Source: Microvirga lenta (GTDB lineage Bacteria > Pseudomonadota > Alphaproteobacteria > Rhizobiales > Beijerinckiaceae). From it: a DNA stretch of 64,000 nt. The stretch covers positions 124,001 to 188,000 of the forward strand of contig NZ_JAJBBR010000007.1 in the NCBI RefSeq assembly GCF_020532555.1. Reading direction: 5' to 3'. The position numbers were made by a program, and so were the translations under genes. Under the pieces are notes generated by a model. That model searched no databases, had not been told where the DNA came from, and worked only from the letters and a program-made list of their open reading frames with translations. Below, piece by piece: positions 25,222 to 35,100 of the stretch. How positions within the stretch are numbered: the stretch's first letter is position 1; each line of letters begins with the position of its first letter.

Positions 25222-26568
25222 TCAAGCCGCCTTCCTCGACCCGATCCTCAGCTTTGCGATGGGAGCGTGCTCATCCTGCGGATCATCGTTCTCGTAAGCC
25301 TCGGTCATCTCCTTCGCCAAGTCCCGCATCCGCTTTTGCCGCGGCAGGTCGCGCCACTCGGCATGCATCCGCAGGGACAGCCGGATGTCCGACTTCACCG
25401 AGGCTGACAGGCCTGCGAATTCCTTGTTCTTCTCCAGCAGAGCGAGTTCGAGGTCAATGTCGGCTAGCATGCGCCCGTTCAGCAGCTTGCGGCCGCGGTT
25501 GAGATAAGTTTTGCGGTTGCGCAGAACCTGACCTTTCGCTTTCTTCGCCTTGGTCAGCCAAGTGACGAAGTCCGTCTCAATGGCTGGAATGCTGTGGCCC
25601 TCATCCCGTGCCTTGATGATGCGGCCGAGCGCTTCCGCCAGCTTCACCGGCACGGCATTGGCGATCATTTGGGCCTTGTTCTTCTTGGTCAGCCCACTCC
25701 AGTCCCAAGACTTGGGGAAGCCCTGGATCAGGGAGAGCTCGTCGACGGAGAGCGGTGGCACATCCTGCCCACGGGCGAGATCCTTCGCATGCTTGATATA
25801 GCGGCTCGATGCCGGTTCGTGCGAGGTCGTGATGATTGTGGGACATGGCAGATCGATCGAGCGCACGCCAGGTTGTAGGCTGAACGGGCGCATGTAGTAG
25901 ACGCGGGTTTCGGGCGGGGACTTGCCGTCACCCGGGTGTACGCCGACGTCGTCGCCGAGCAGGTCACGTACGCTCATCGGCTTGTCGCTGCGGGACTCCA
26001 CCAAGGCGCTGTCGAGGAAGCCATCGGCTTCGTCCAACCTGCCGATGACAATGAAGCGGCGTCTGGCCTGGGCGACGCCGTAGAAGCTGGCATCGACGAT
26101 CTGCTCGGTGAGGCCGTAGCCAGCCCGCTTGAGGATCTTACGTGCGCGCTGGTAGGCCTTGGACTTCTTGGCCTCCGGCACGTTCTCCATCAACAGCCAG
26201 CGTGGTCGCAGGGCCACGACAAAGATGGCAAACGCCAGGGTAACGTCGGCTCGACTGCCCTCGATGCGCGCGCCGGCGGAAGAGAAATCCTGGCATGGAG
26301 GCGATCCCACGATGATATCGCACGACTTGGTGAGAGCTTCCGGCACCACCGCAAGCAGGTTGGCCAGATCGCCCTGGACGGCGTGACGGCCCGGACGGGC
26401 GAGCAGCGAAGGCGACTTGATGTTCTGGCGATAGATCTTGACCGCTTCGGACCAGAAATCGATGGCCAGTCCTATTTTGAATCCTGCCTTCCTCAGGCCC
26501 AGCGACATGCCGCCGGCCCCACAGCACACTTCGACTGCGTTCATCCTCAAAGCCCCCGAGTTCTTCAT
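25222..26568 (-). CDS. C5-cytosine DNA methyltransferase, orphan
   Basis: The protein (448 residues from ATG 26568; another ATG at 26544) has the C5 MTase motifs in order: I VCCGAGGMSLGL, IV GSPPCQDFS with catalytic Cys, VI LMENVPE, VIII QARRRFIVIGR, and X IANAVPVKLAEALG. Target bases methylated to 5-methylcytosine cannot be read from sequence. After motif X there is an unusual ~130-residue basic, helical extension (ADIDLELALLEKNKEFAGLS and onward). No restriction nuclease is adjacent. It is divergent from the CBASS operon, so it may be a solitary or regulatory methyltransferase, or a self-marking function of the island. The frame extends upstream to 26715 but those residues are Pro/Cys-rich and unlike the family. 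Confidence 0.85.
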   Translation of the reverse strand: MKNSGALRMNAVEVCCGAGGMSLGLRKAGFKIGLAIDFWSEAVKIYRQNIKSPSLLARPGRHAVQGDLANLLAVVPEALTKSCDIIVGSPPCQDFSSAGARIEGSRADVTLAFAIFVVALRPRWLLMENVPEAKKSKAYQRARKILKRAGYGLTEQIVDASFYGVAQARRRFIVIGRLDEADGFLDSALVESRSDKPMSVRDLLGDDVGVHPGDGKSPPETRVYYMRPFSLQPGVRSIDLPCPTIITTSHEPASSRYIKHAKDLARGQDVPPLSVDELSLIQGFPKSWDWSGLTKKNKAQMIANAVPVKLAEALGRIIKARDEGHSIPAIETDFVTWLTKAKKAKGQVLRNRKTYLNRGRKLLNGRMLADIDLELALLEKNKEFAGLSASVKSDIRLSLRMHAEWRDLPRQKRMRDLAKEMTEAYENDDPQDEHAPIAKLRIGSRKAA

Positions 26569-26792
26569 TGTCGAATCATTCGCGTCTAGGATGTTTCCGT
26601 TACGGAAGTATTGATGGGTGCCGCAGCAAGGATCTGCGGGCACACACACAACGGCGAAAGTCGCCTTCGGCGCCCATGTCCCCGCAAACAGGCCCGCAGT
26701 TCCCGGGGGGCTCAAAACAAGAACATTGCCCCTTGCAATCCAGGAACATGATCCTCATTTCTTGGCGAGCGTAGCAATAGAGATGATCGGTT
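26569..26792. promoter_or_regulatory. Divergent promoter region between methyltransferase and CBASS operon
   Basis: This 224-base gap between two diverging genes must carry both promoters. It is AT-richer than the flanks near 26740-26790 and contains no open frame of note; I could not assign -35/-10 boxes with confidence. Confidence 0.4.
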
Positions 26793-28007
26793 ATGGCTGG
26801 CTGGGACGAACAGGTCGAAAGTTTTCTTCAAGCCCTTGTTGAGGAGTTGGCGATACCGGAGACGCGGTATCAGCAGGCCGAGACCAGCTACAAGTCTTTG
26901 GGCGACTGGTTCCACCGGGACGACAGCCGCATCCGAGACTTTGATCCGGTCGTTCATGTACAAGGCTCATTCCGGCTCGGAACGGCGATCCGCCCCATCA
27001 ACGAAGCCGAGGAATATGATGTCGACTCAGTGTGCGAGCTGCGAAAGCTCACCAAAGCCCACTTGAGCCAGTTAGAGCTGAAGCAACTGCTCGGGCACGA
27101 GGTTCATGCCTATCACGATGCCAAGGGCATGACCAAGCCCGTCCGCGAGGGACGGCGCTGCTGGATCCTCGACTATGCGGATGGCGCCCAGTTCCATATG
27201 GACATCGTCCCGGCGCTCCCGAACGGCGCCGAGCAGAAAGTTCTCCTCGAGCGGGCGCAACAGGATGCCCGCTGGGCCCTGACCGCGATTGCGATCACGG
27301 ACCGCGAGGAACCGACCTACAGGTTGCGGACGCCTGACTGGCCCCGTTCGAACCCCAAAGGTTATGGTGAGTGGTTCAAGTCTCGCATGGCCGCCGTCCT
27401 GGCTCGCCGCAAGCGGATGCTTGTCGAGAGCCTCCAAAGCCGTGGCGTGAGGGCGAGCGTCGAGGCCATGCCCGATTATCGCGTGCGGACGCCGTTGCAG
27501 GCCGCGGTGATGCTCCTGAAGCGGCATCGCGACAGCATGTTCGTCCGCGATCCCGACCTCAAGCCGATCTCCGTCATCATCACGACCTTATCGGCGCATG
27601 CCTATAACGGCGAGGAGACCATTGCCGGAGCGTTGCTATCCGTTCTCGAGAACATGGATCGGTACATCCTTCGCAGTGAGACCAAGTACGTCATCCCGAA
27701 TCCGAGCGATCCGCTCGAGAACTTTGCGGACAAGTGGGAGAAGGATCCTCGTAAGGCGCAGGCCTTCTTCCAGTGGCTGCGGCAGGCTCGTGAGGACTTC
27801 GGTCGAGCCGCTCGGGCGACAACGCTTCAAACCATGAACGAGGCCGTCTCGGTCCGAATGGGCACCGGCCTAACGGATCGCGCGGTGAGGCGAGTCGGCG
27901 GAAACGGCGGCCGATTGCTGCGGACCGCCTCGGTTGCCCCGGTCGCTGCAACTCCGGCCTTCGGCAATACACCCCGGGTTCCGTCGACGCCGAAGGGCTT
28001 TGCGTGA
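26793..28007 (+). CDS. CD-NTase (cGAS/DncV-like nucleotidyltransferase) of type II CBASS
   Basis: This 404-residue enzyme makes a cyclic oligonucleotide alarm signal on phage infection. The nucleotidyltransferase core is visible: GS at 58-59 in HVQGSFRLGTAIRP, metal-binding Asp76 and Asp78 in EEYDVDSVCEL, and Asp137 in FHMDIVPAL. A helical C-terminal OAS-like region follows (TPLQAAVMLLKRHRDSMFVR). The end is Ala/Pro/Gly-rich and flexible (ATPAFGNTPRVPSTPKGFA), suited to conjugation by the downstream E1-E2 enzyme. Its stop overlaps the GTG start of the next gene (GTGA). The clade and the nucleotide product cannot be told by eye. Confidence 0.9.
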   Translation: MAGWDEQVESFLQALVEELAIPETRYQQAETSYKSLGDWFHRDDSRIRDFDPVVHVQGSFRLGTAIRPINEAEEYDVDSVCELRKLTKAHLSQLELKQLLGHEVHAYHDAKGMTKPVREGRRCWILDYADGAQFHMDIVPALPNGAEQKVLLERAQQDARWALTAIAITDREEPTYRLRTPDWPRSNPKGYGEWFKSRMAAVLARRKRMLVESLQSRGVRASVEAMPDYRVRTPLQAAVMLLKRHRDSMFVRDPDLKPISVIITTLSAHAYNGEETIAGALLSVLENMDRYILRSETKYVIPNPSDPLENFADKWEKDPRKAQAFFQWLRQAREDFGRAARATTLQTMNEAVSVRMGTGLTDRAVRRVGGNGGRLLRTASVAPVAATPAFGNTPRVPSTPKGFA

Positions 28008-29719
28008 TTTGGTGGCTCAGAGACACCGCCCGCGCCAGGTCCGAGCAGATTGCGCTGGCACAGTTGGATGAGCAGGCCGGCTGGCTGTCGGGCCTGACCT
28101 GGAACATGGGTGATAACCTTCAGCTCAAGGTCGAGTTCGACATCGCGCATGACGGGGAGATCTTCGGCCTCTCCATGGCCTATCCTACGACCTTCCCGGA
28201 CACCCCGCCCATGATCAGCCCGCGGGACGGGGAACGGCTGTCCCGGCATCAGTACGGCGCCGGAGGCGAACTCTGCCTCGAATTTCGGCCGGACAACTGG
28301 GATTCCTCGATCACCGGATCGATGATGGTCGAAAGCGCCTACCGTCTCCTGTCGGGTGAGCGGCCCGTGGGAGACGACGGAGGCACCGTGCCATCCGCTC
28401 ACCAGGCTTCGATCGGGCGCGAGCTGCGTAGCGAGACCATGAGGTTCGTGGTCGCCCGGGAGGCGGTCGATGTCCTAAGGGTCATTCCTCCCGAAGCAAC
28501 TCTGCCGATCGATGCTTGGGAAAGGGGCGGTAAGTCGCTGTGGACGGCCTCTCTCGCCAGCATCGGTGACGAAGGCGCCCCGCTCTGGGCGGGGACCGCC
28601 CCGACCCCATCCGGTTCCTTCAATGCGAAGGGATTCGTTCTGCGCACCTCTCGGGATGTGGAACGGTTCCGTGACAAGGCCGATGGTTTTGCCGATGCGC
28701 TGCCGTCCGAATTTCCGGAGCTGGCCGAGCAGCTTCCCGAGAATCCGTTCACGGGCTTCATCGTGCTGGGCGAAGGTGATCGCTGGATCGTGCTGTATCT
28801 CTTCCCGTATAAAGGCAAACAGGCGGTCCTCCCATATAAGATGATCGTGGCTCCCGAGACGGTGAGACGGCTTCCGCCCGGCCACGACACGCTCGCCGAC
28901 AAGCGCGTGGCCATCGTCGGATGCGGTTCCGTCGGGTCGAAGATCGCCGCCATGCTGGCCCGATCCGGCGTTCGCCGCTTTACGCTCGTCGATGACGACG
29001 TCTTCTTCCCTGCCAATCTCATCAGGAATGAACTCGACGCGCGTGCCATAGGGCTGCACAAGGCCGAAGGTTTGACGAGCCGTCTCGAGGACATCGCCTC
29101 GGACCTGGATATCACGAAGCGGCGTGTCGCGCTCGGCCAGCAGGAGAGTGCCGGATCCACCGAATGGGTCATGGAAGACCTGGCCAAGGCGGACCTGCTG
29201 ATCGACGCGACAGCCGATCCACGGGCGTTTAACCTAGTTGCCGCGATTGCTCGCCGCCAGTGTAAGCCGATGGTCTGGTGTCAGGTCTATTCCGGAGGGA
29301 TCGGTGGACTTGTGGCGAGAGCGCGCCCAAACCTCGATCCGCCGCCGATTCAAGCCCGTGCCCAGATCCAGGCGTGGTGCGATAGCCAAAGCATGCCCTG
29401 GACGGGATCTGCGGAAGCGGATTACGGCGCGCATTCCGGCAGTGGCGCGCCGCTGATTGCCGATGACGCGGACGTCAGCGTCATCGCTGCGCATGCTGGC
29501 AGGATGGCGTTGGATATCCTGACCCGGGATCATACTATCTTCCCATCCTCCGCCTATCTGATCGGGCTGGCGGCCGAATGGATTTTTCAGGCGCCGTTCG
29601 ATACGTGGCCAATCGATCTGCGTCCGGATGGGGCATGGGGCAACCCGCAGGAAGCAGCGTCGACCGAGGAAATTATCGATTTGATGATGACGCTGTTCCC
29701 AAAGGGCGGCCAAGAGTGA
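28004..29719 (+). CDS. cap2: Cap2: E2-E1 fusion, ubiquitin-transferase-like CBASS enzyme
   Basis: The 571-residue protein starts at GTG overlapping the cyclase stop. The N-terminal E2-like domain has the catalytic Cys91 in AGGELCLEFRPDNWD. A linker domain follows, then a ThiF/E1 adenylation domain with the Gly-rich loop VAIVGCGSVGSKIAAM (about 302-317), FTLVDDDVFFPANLIRNELD, and LLIDATADPRAFN. A candidate E1 Cys is Cys459 in IQAWCDSQSMPW. Cap2 conjugates the C terminus of the CD-NTase to cellular targets and so primes it. This defines the operon as type II CBASS. Length and domain order are standard. Confidence 0.92.
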   Translation: MIWWLRDTARARSEQIALAQLDEQAGWLSGLTWNMGDNLQLKVEFDIAHDGEIFGLSMAYPTTFPDTPPMISPRDGERLSRHQYGAGGELCLEFRPDNWDSSITGSMMVESAYRLLSGERPVGDDGGTVPSAHQASIGRELRSETMRFVVAREAVDVLRVIPPEATLPIDAWERGGKSLWTASLASIGDEGAPLWAGTAPTPSGSFNAKGFVLRTSRDVERFRDKADGFADALPSEFPELAEQLPENPFTGFIVLGEGDRWIVLYLFPYKGKQAVLPYKMIVAPETVRRLPPGHDTLADKRVAIVGCGSVGSKIAAMLARSGVRRFTLVDDDVFFPANLIRNELDARAIGLHKAEGLTSRLEDIASDLDITKRRVALGQQESAGSTEWVMEDLAKADLLIDATADPRAFNLVAAIARRQCKPMVWCQVYSGGIGGLVARARPNLDPPPIQARAQIQAWCDSQSMPWTGSAEADYGAHSGSGAPLIADDADVSVIAAHAGRMALDILTRDHTIFPSSAYLIGLAAEWIFQAPFDTWPIDLRPDGAWGNPQEAASTEEIIDLMMTLFPKGGQE

Positions 29720-30192
29720 TCCAAGTCTCCCTGCCATTGCCGATACAGGACCGCATGCAGCAGGCGCTCAGGCGTACGCGGCAGCGCGAGATTGGCGGCA
29801 TCCTGATGGGACGGCAGATCGCTGCCGGACGATTCGAGGTCGTCGACTTTTCGCTGGACGAACTCTCGGGAGAACGCGCGCACTTCGTCCGCGATGCCGA
29901 TCATCACCGCGAGGTGCTGGAGCGCTTCTTCGAGCGGACGTGCCATGAGTACCAGAAATTCAACTACCTGGGCGAATGGCACTCGCATCCTGGTTTTCCT
30001 GCGGCGCCGAGCCTGACGGACCTACGGTCGATGCAGGAACTTGTCGAGGGCGAGCGAGAGATCGATTTTGCCGTGCTGCTGATCGTGAAGCTGGGATTCC
30101 TCCGCAGGTTCATCGCATCGGCAACCCTGCATAGGCGCGGACTCGCGCCTGCACCCATCCGATTGATTTCGACTGAAGAGAGCCACCCATGA
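29716..30192 (+). CDS. cap3: Cap3: JAMM deconjugating protease of CBASS
   Basis: The 158-residue protein starts at GTG in a four-base GTGA overlap with cap2; a longer open frame from 29578 lies inside cap2 and is rejected. The JAB/JAMM zinc signature is complete: Glu25 in REIGGILMG, His89 and His91 in GEWHSHPGF, Ser99 and Asp102 (HxH-x7-S-x2-D). Cap3 removes the CD-NTase from its conjugates, counterbalancing Cap2. Its stop overlaps the ATG of the effector gene (ATGA). Confidence 0.9.
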   Translation: MIQVSLPLPIQDRMQQALRRTRQREIGGILMGRQIAAGRFEVVDFSLDELSGERAHFVRDADHHREVLERFFERTCHEYQKFNYLGEWHSHPGFPAAPSLTDLRSMQELVEGEREIDFAVLLIVKLGFLRRFIASATLHRRGLAPAPIRLISTEESHP

Positions 30193-31301
30193 CCCGGGAT
30201 ACCCTTGACTTCGCAAGCCGCTCGGCCGTGGCGTGGTTGTTCCGATCCAGGAATGCGGAGAGCTGGATTTTCCGCGGGGCTGTGACCGTGCTCGTGATCT
30301 TGCACGGGGCGAACTGGTTCTTCAGGTACAATGGATCATTCGAGGGACGTCCTCTCTCCGTCGAGTTCGGGACGGCAGGAGCGATTCCGGAAAGCCTTCT
30401 CTTGGGCCTGTCAGGGCTGTGCGCCCTGCTGATGGCTGGGGCGGCCGGGTGGGCATGGACGCGATACGCGGCCGAGCAGCGCAGGTTGTCACGCAAGAAG
30501 GTCTTCGTGATCGAGGGACGCGGGTTGCGGGACGATGACGGCTCGCCCTTACTGGCTGCCGTTCCCGAGACGATCCCCGGCACCCGGGTCCCCTATCTTC
30601 TCGACCTTCGCCAGCGCAAGGACGGCGTTCTCGTTGAGCCAGGCGACCTGCTCCGGCCGGTCGAGGCAATGAAGATCTGGCTTCACCAGATGCAGAAGGG
30701 CAACGACCGGAGCGACCTCACGACCGTCTATGGTGGACTGACGGCCGTTCCCTTGACTTTTCTGACCGGGGTGCTCCTTGACGACGAAGGCGACATCGTC
30801 GTCATGGATTGGGACCGTACGAGCGAGCGGTGGAAATCGCTCAATGGACCCGACGATACGATGCGGTTCGAGGTGTCCGGACTGGAGATGGCCGCTGGTG
30901 CCTCGGAGGTCGTGCTTGCGATTTCTGTGTCGTACCCCATCCTTTCGGACAATTTGGAGACCACGTTCGCGTTCCCCGTGATCCGGATGACCATGCCGGA
31001 CCTCCAATCGTCTCATTGGTCGAAAGTCAAGCAGGCCGCGTTGGCGGATCAGTTTCTGGGTACGCTGAAACAGCTCGAAGGCTTGGGCGTTCACCGAATT
31101 CATCTTGTGCTGGCTGCGCCAAACAGCGTCGTCTTCAATTTCGGACGACGGTACGACAGGAGAAATGTGCCTGCGGTAACGGTCTACCAGTTCGAACGCG
31201 CCCAGGATCCTCGGTATCCATGGGGAATCGAAATGCCCGTTGCCGGGGTCGATAGCGCCCGAGTTGTGTATACGACAAGATCCGTACCCGCCTCGCCATG
31301 A
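30189..31301 (+). CDS. cap14: Two-TM SAVED-domain CBASS effector (Cap14-like)
   Basis: The 370-residue protein has two N-terminal transmembrane helices (about residues 28-47, IFRGAVTVLVILHGANWFF, and 66-90, IPESLLLGLSGLCALLMAGA). A C-terminal SAVED domain ends in the recognisable RIHLVLAAPNSVVFNFGRRY, then VPAVTVYQFERAQDPRYPWG. SAVED domains bind cyclic oligonucleotides. Two-TM SAVED effectors (Cap14) are reported to disrupt the inner membrane on activation, killing the infected cell. It is the last gene of the four-gene operon, coupled to cap3. The symbol is by architecture, not by sequence comparison. Confidence 0.85.
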   Translation: MTRDTLDFASRSAVAWLFRSRNAESWIFRGAVTVLVILHGANWFFRYNGSFEGRPLSVEFGTAGAIPESLLLGLSGLCALLMAGAAGWAWTRYAAEQRRLSRKKVFVIEGRGLRDDDGSPLLAAVPETIPGTRVPYLLDLRQRKDGVLVEPGDLLRPVEAMKIWLHQMQKGNDRSDLTTVYGGLTAVPLTFLTGVLLDDEGDIVVMDWDRTSERWKSLNGPDDTMRFEVSGLEMAAGASEVVLAISVSYPILSDNLETTFAFPVIRMTMPDLQSSHWSKVKQAALADQFLGTLKQLEGLGVHRIHLVLAAPNSVVFNFGRRYDRRNVPAVTVYQFERAQDPRYPWGIEMPVAGVDSARVVYTTRSVPASP

Positions 31302-32133
31302 TATGCTGCGACAAATCCGCGTGGCCGTAATCGGTGCACGATCAGACGCCACGAACCGGCTGCGACCCTAAACGCCGCAGGACCTGACTGCCCGAGACTG
31401 CATTAACTTCCGCATACAGTCCGGTGGCATCTACGCTTGAGAATTCGAGAGAGACGGTCTTGGATCGAAGGTGCGGGGCGACGGGCAGCGCGTGTTCAAC
31501 AGTACCCTTACAGCTTCTGACGTAGCGGTGGCTGGATAGGGTCTGGTTTGCCTACTCGTGGATCAAGTTCAAGCGCGGGTCCTGCTGATGGACTTCTCGT
31601 CCAAGTGCTCGCCGGCTGGTGTCCGCCCCTCTCTGGCTATCACTTGTACAACCTAAGTCGCCGGCAGCCCACGGCGACCTTCATCCTGCTCGGGCAGGCG
31701 CTGTAGCATCGAGCGCGGAAGCCTTCATCATTCCACCGCCGGGTATCTCCCTATGGTTGCGAAGGGATTGAGCCAGATCCGAAGAAAGGCCTCTCCTGGC
31801 AGACATGCAATGTAAGAACTTGGTCCGCTTCGACACTGGATAGCTGACGTTCGTTGAGTGGTCGGAAGGTGATATTTTGACCCTGAGCAGCCCTTCAGCA
31901 GGCTGCGGACGTGCTCCGATATCAAATGAAAGCTCGGGGGAGCGGGAGCGAGCGTGTCACTAATAGGCAACACCCGAGTCCGTTGTACGCCTGAGACTCC
32001 AAAAAGAGACGCTCAGGACATGCATGTGAGATACCCAGCAAGGGCCTATAGGTGTTTTATGCTATGGGCGAATGAAACAAGAGGAGTCGCTTAGAAGGCT
32101 CCTGACGATCGTCAATGATATTCCGGGGCAATA
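31302..32133. other. Gene-free interval between CBASS operon and autotransporter
   Basis: About 830 bases with no convincing gene. A short frame around 31590-31707 reads YHLYNLSRRQPTATFILLGQ before a stop and may be the decayed 3' end of a lost gene. The autotransporter promoter should lie in the last 150 bases. No terminator for the CBASS operon was recognised. Confidence 0.4.
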
Positions 32134-35100
32134 ATGATACATTCACTCCATTCACGCCGTCAGGATTTCCTGGGCAGCACAGCCATTGTGACGACGTTGC
32201 CATTGTTCAGAGCGCTGCCTGTTGCTCTCATTGCCTCTGGCCTGGCACTTGCAGCTCCGGCTCAAGCTGCCGACGTAATCATCACAGCACCAGGAACCAC
32301 CATCATCGCTCCAGGGCAATCCGTTGAGTTCCAGGCGGAGAATGGAGCAACGAGCGGGAGCATTGCCCAAGTTAATGGTGGAGTCGTCATCGGAAGTGTC
32401 ACTGCAACGGCTGCTGGTGTTGGCGTCCTCAACTTTGTGGGCGACGGAGCAGGTGTCGACGGCAACGTCAGCAATACGTTCCGTGTGACCATTGGCGGCA
32501 CCGGCAGTATGGCCATCAGCGGCACAGTGACGGACACAGGAGCCTTCTATAGCCAAGCCGCAACGCTGACCATCGGCGGCGATTTCCAGAACTCCTATGT
32601 CAATTTTACCAGCAATCGGGATGGCACTCTGATCCTGAACGGCGCGAACAACTCCATCAGCACTGTTCTGACGACAGGCAGTACGGGCATTCTCGGCACA
32701 ATCACACTTGGGACCGGAAGCAGCACGACGTTCACAGGGGCTGTCGGTGGAACGGCCAGAATCAAGCAGCTGAATCTCAACGGCACTCTCGCCACGTTCA
32801 ACGGCAATGTCGCCGCGGCTGCTGTGAACTTCGGCGCCGATGGGATTGCTTCCATTCGCGGATCGACCTTCAACGCCTCTGTTACCACCTCGACTGACGG
32901 CGCGGGTACACTCAGCTTCCAGCCTAATGCCCAGACCACTGTGAACGGCACGATTGGCTCAGCAAGCCATGGGTTGAAGCAGATTCAGATGAATAGCGGG
33001 ACTGGGTCCATCGTCCGCCTCACCCAGGCCGCCTATGCCGACCAGATCGCAATCAACGGCCTGGGCACCCTGATCCTCGATCCCGCATCGCGGCTCGATA
33101 CCTCCGCCGGCAGTGCCAATGCCGCGACAGGAACTGCCGTGAGCTTCGGTGCGGACGGGTTGCTGTCGATTTCCAGCCCGGATGTCAGGATCGGGAAAAT
33201 CACAACTTCAGGAGGCACAGCGGGGCAAGGCCGAGTAGCATTCTCCGGCAGTGGCAGTTACCTCCTTGGTGCAGGCATCGGCACCGAAGCTGACCGGCTG
33301 AGGCAGATCTCAATCAGCAACGCCGGGGCAACCGTCAGCACTGCCCCATTCTCATCCAACTACGTCTCCTCTGTGCGCTTTTCAGCCGATGGAGCCTTCC
33401 ATCTCACCGAAGGAGCCAGTCTGACCGGCGATGTGACCACCGCCACCAATGGACGAGGAACGCTTGTCTTTGACGGCGGGAACGGCGCAACGATCAAGGG
33501 CGATGTGGGCTCGGGAGCAGCACAGATCAAAGAACTCCGGTTTGGTGCCTCCGGGAACGGAACCATCGACGGCAGCATCTATGCCCAGACGACTTCCTTT
33601 GCGAGTGACCCCAGCCGTGAACTGACCATATCCGGCAACATCTTCGGCGAGGTCCAGGGCGCTCCTGGCGGAGGCGGAAAGCTCACCTTCAGCGGCAACA
33701 CATCGACTGGCGGCGACATCGGCTCGTTGTCGCCGCTGGGCTCCGTTGCGTTCAGTGGCACGGGTGTCTCCACGCTGCGGCACGATATCAATGCGAGCGC
33801 CGCGACCGGCTCAGGTGTCCTGATCGCGAACCCAGGAACGACGCTGCGGGTTGGTGCAACCGGCAAGACCATCACAGGGGCGCTCAACAACCTCGGCACC
33901 TTGGACGTGGGTGCCAATACACTCAACGTGAACGGGAATGTGAGCTTTGGCTCGGGCTCCACGTATGGAGTGCGGACGACCGCAGCCGGCGCTTCGGGAC
34001 GCGTGGCGGCCACCGGTGCCGCGACTCTGTCCGGAGGTACCGTGGATGTTCTGGCTGAGGATGCCACCTATCTTCCCGGCCTCACCTACAGCATTCTCAC
34101 CGCTCACGGGGGCGTGAGCGGTGAGTTTACGGATGTAAGGTCGAATTTCGCCTTTCTAACGCCGAGCCTCAGCTACGACGCTAACAAGGTGAACCTGACG
34201 CTGGTTCGCAAGACTGAGCCACAGCCTCCGACGCCAGACACCCCACAGCCTCCGACGCCAGACACCCCACAGCCTCCGACGCCAGACACCCCACAGCCTC
34301 CGACGCCAGACACCCCACAGCCTCCGACGCCAGACACCCCACAGCCGCAACCTCTGGAACCCAAGCCAGTGTCGTTCGACTCGGTGGCTGTGTCGAGCAA
34401 TCAGGCCAGCGCCGCCAAGGCTGTTGAGGCTCTTGGCTCAGGCAGCCCCCTGTTCAATGCGGTCATTGGCCAGAGTCTGGCAGGGGCACGACAGGCCTTC
34501 GACGCACTCTCGGGTGAGGCGCATGCCACCGCGCCGGCAACGGCTGTCGTTGGGGCGGGGCTGGTGCAGACAACGGTGATTAGCCGTCTGCGCAATGCTC
34601 CAACACCAAGCTTTGCTCAGGTGCAGGGCACATACTCAGCCGCTTATGCCGCTGATGCTCCTGGGGTGGTCCCTGAGCCGGTGACAATTACAGTGCCCAC
34701 CTTTGACCCGCGCCGCTTTGCCCTGTGGGGTCAAGGCTTCGGCACCTGGGGCACGGTCAAGGCCAGCCCCAACCTCGCCGGACTGGACACCTCCACAGGG
34801 GGCTTCATCCTGGGAGCTGAGGCTCGCATCGATCAGACCTACACTCTCGGCATCGCAGGCGGGTTTACCCGCACCACGTTCGAGGCAGATGCGCGTCTCT
34901 CGTCGGGCACCACAGATACATTCTTTGCGTCTGTGTATGGCTCGGCCGCTTGGGGCAATCTGAATGTGCGGCTGGGTACTTCCTACGCTTGGCACGACAT
35001 TGACGCGAAGCGATCCATCCGCTTCCCCGGCTTTGCCGATGAGGCTCATGCCTCCTATGGCGGCTCAACCATTCAGGCCTTCGGCGAGGTGGGCTATGTC

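Noticed and set aside
31590..31707. Possible transposase or integrase C-terminal fragment (YHLYNLSRRQPTATF)
   Set aside because: Too short and no family could be named; left as undetermined debris.
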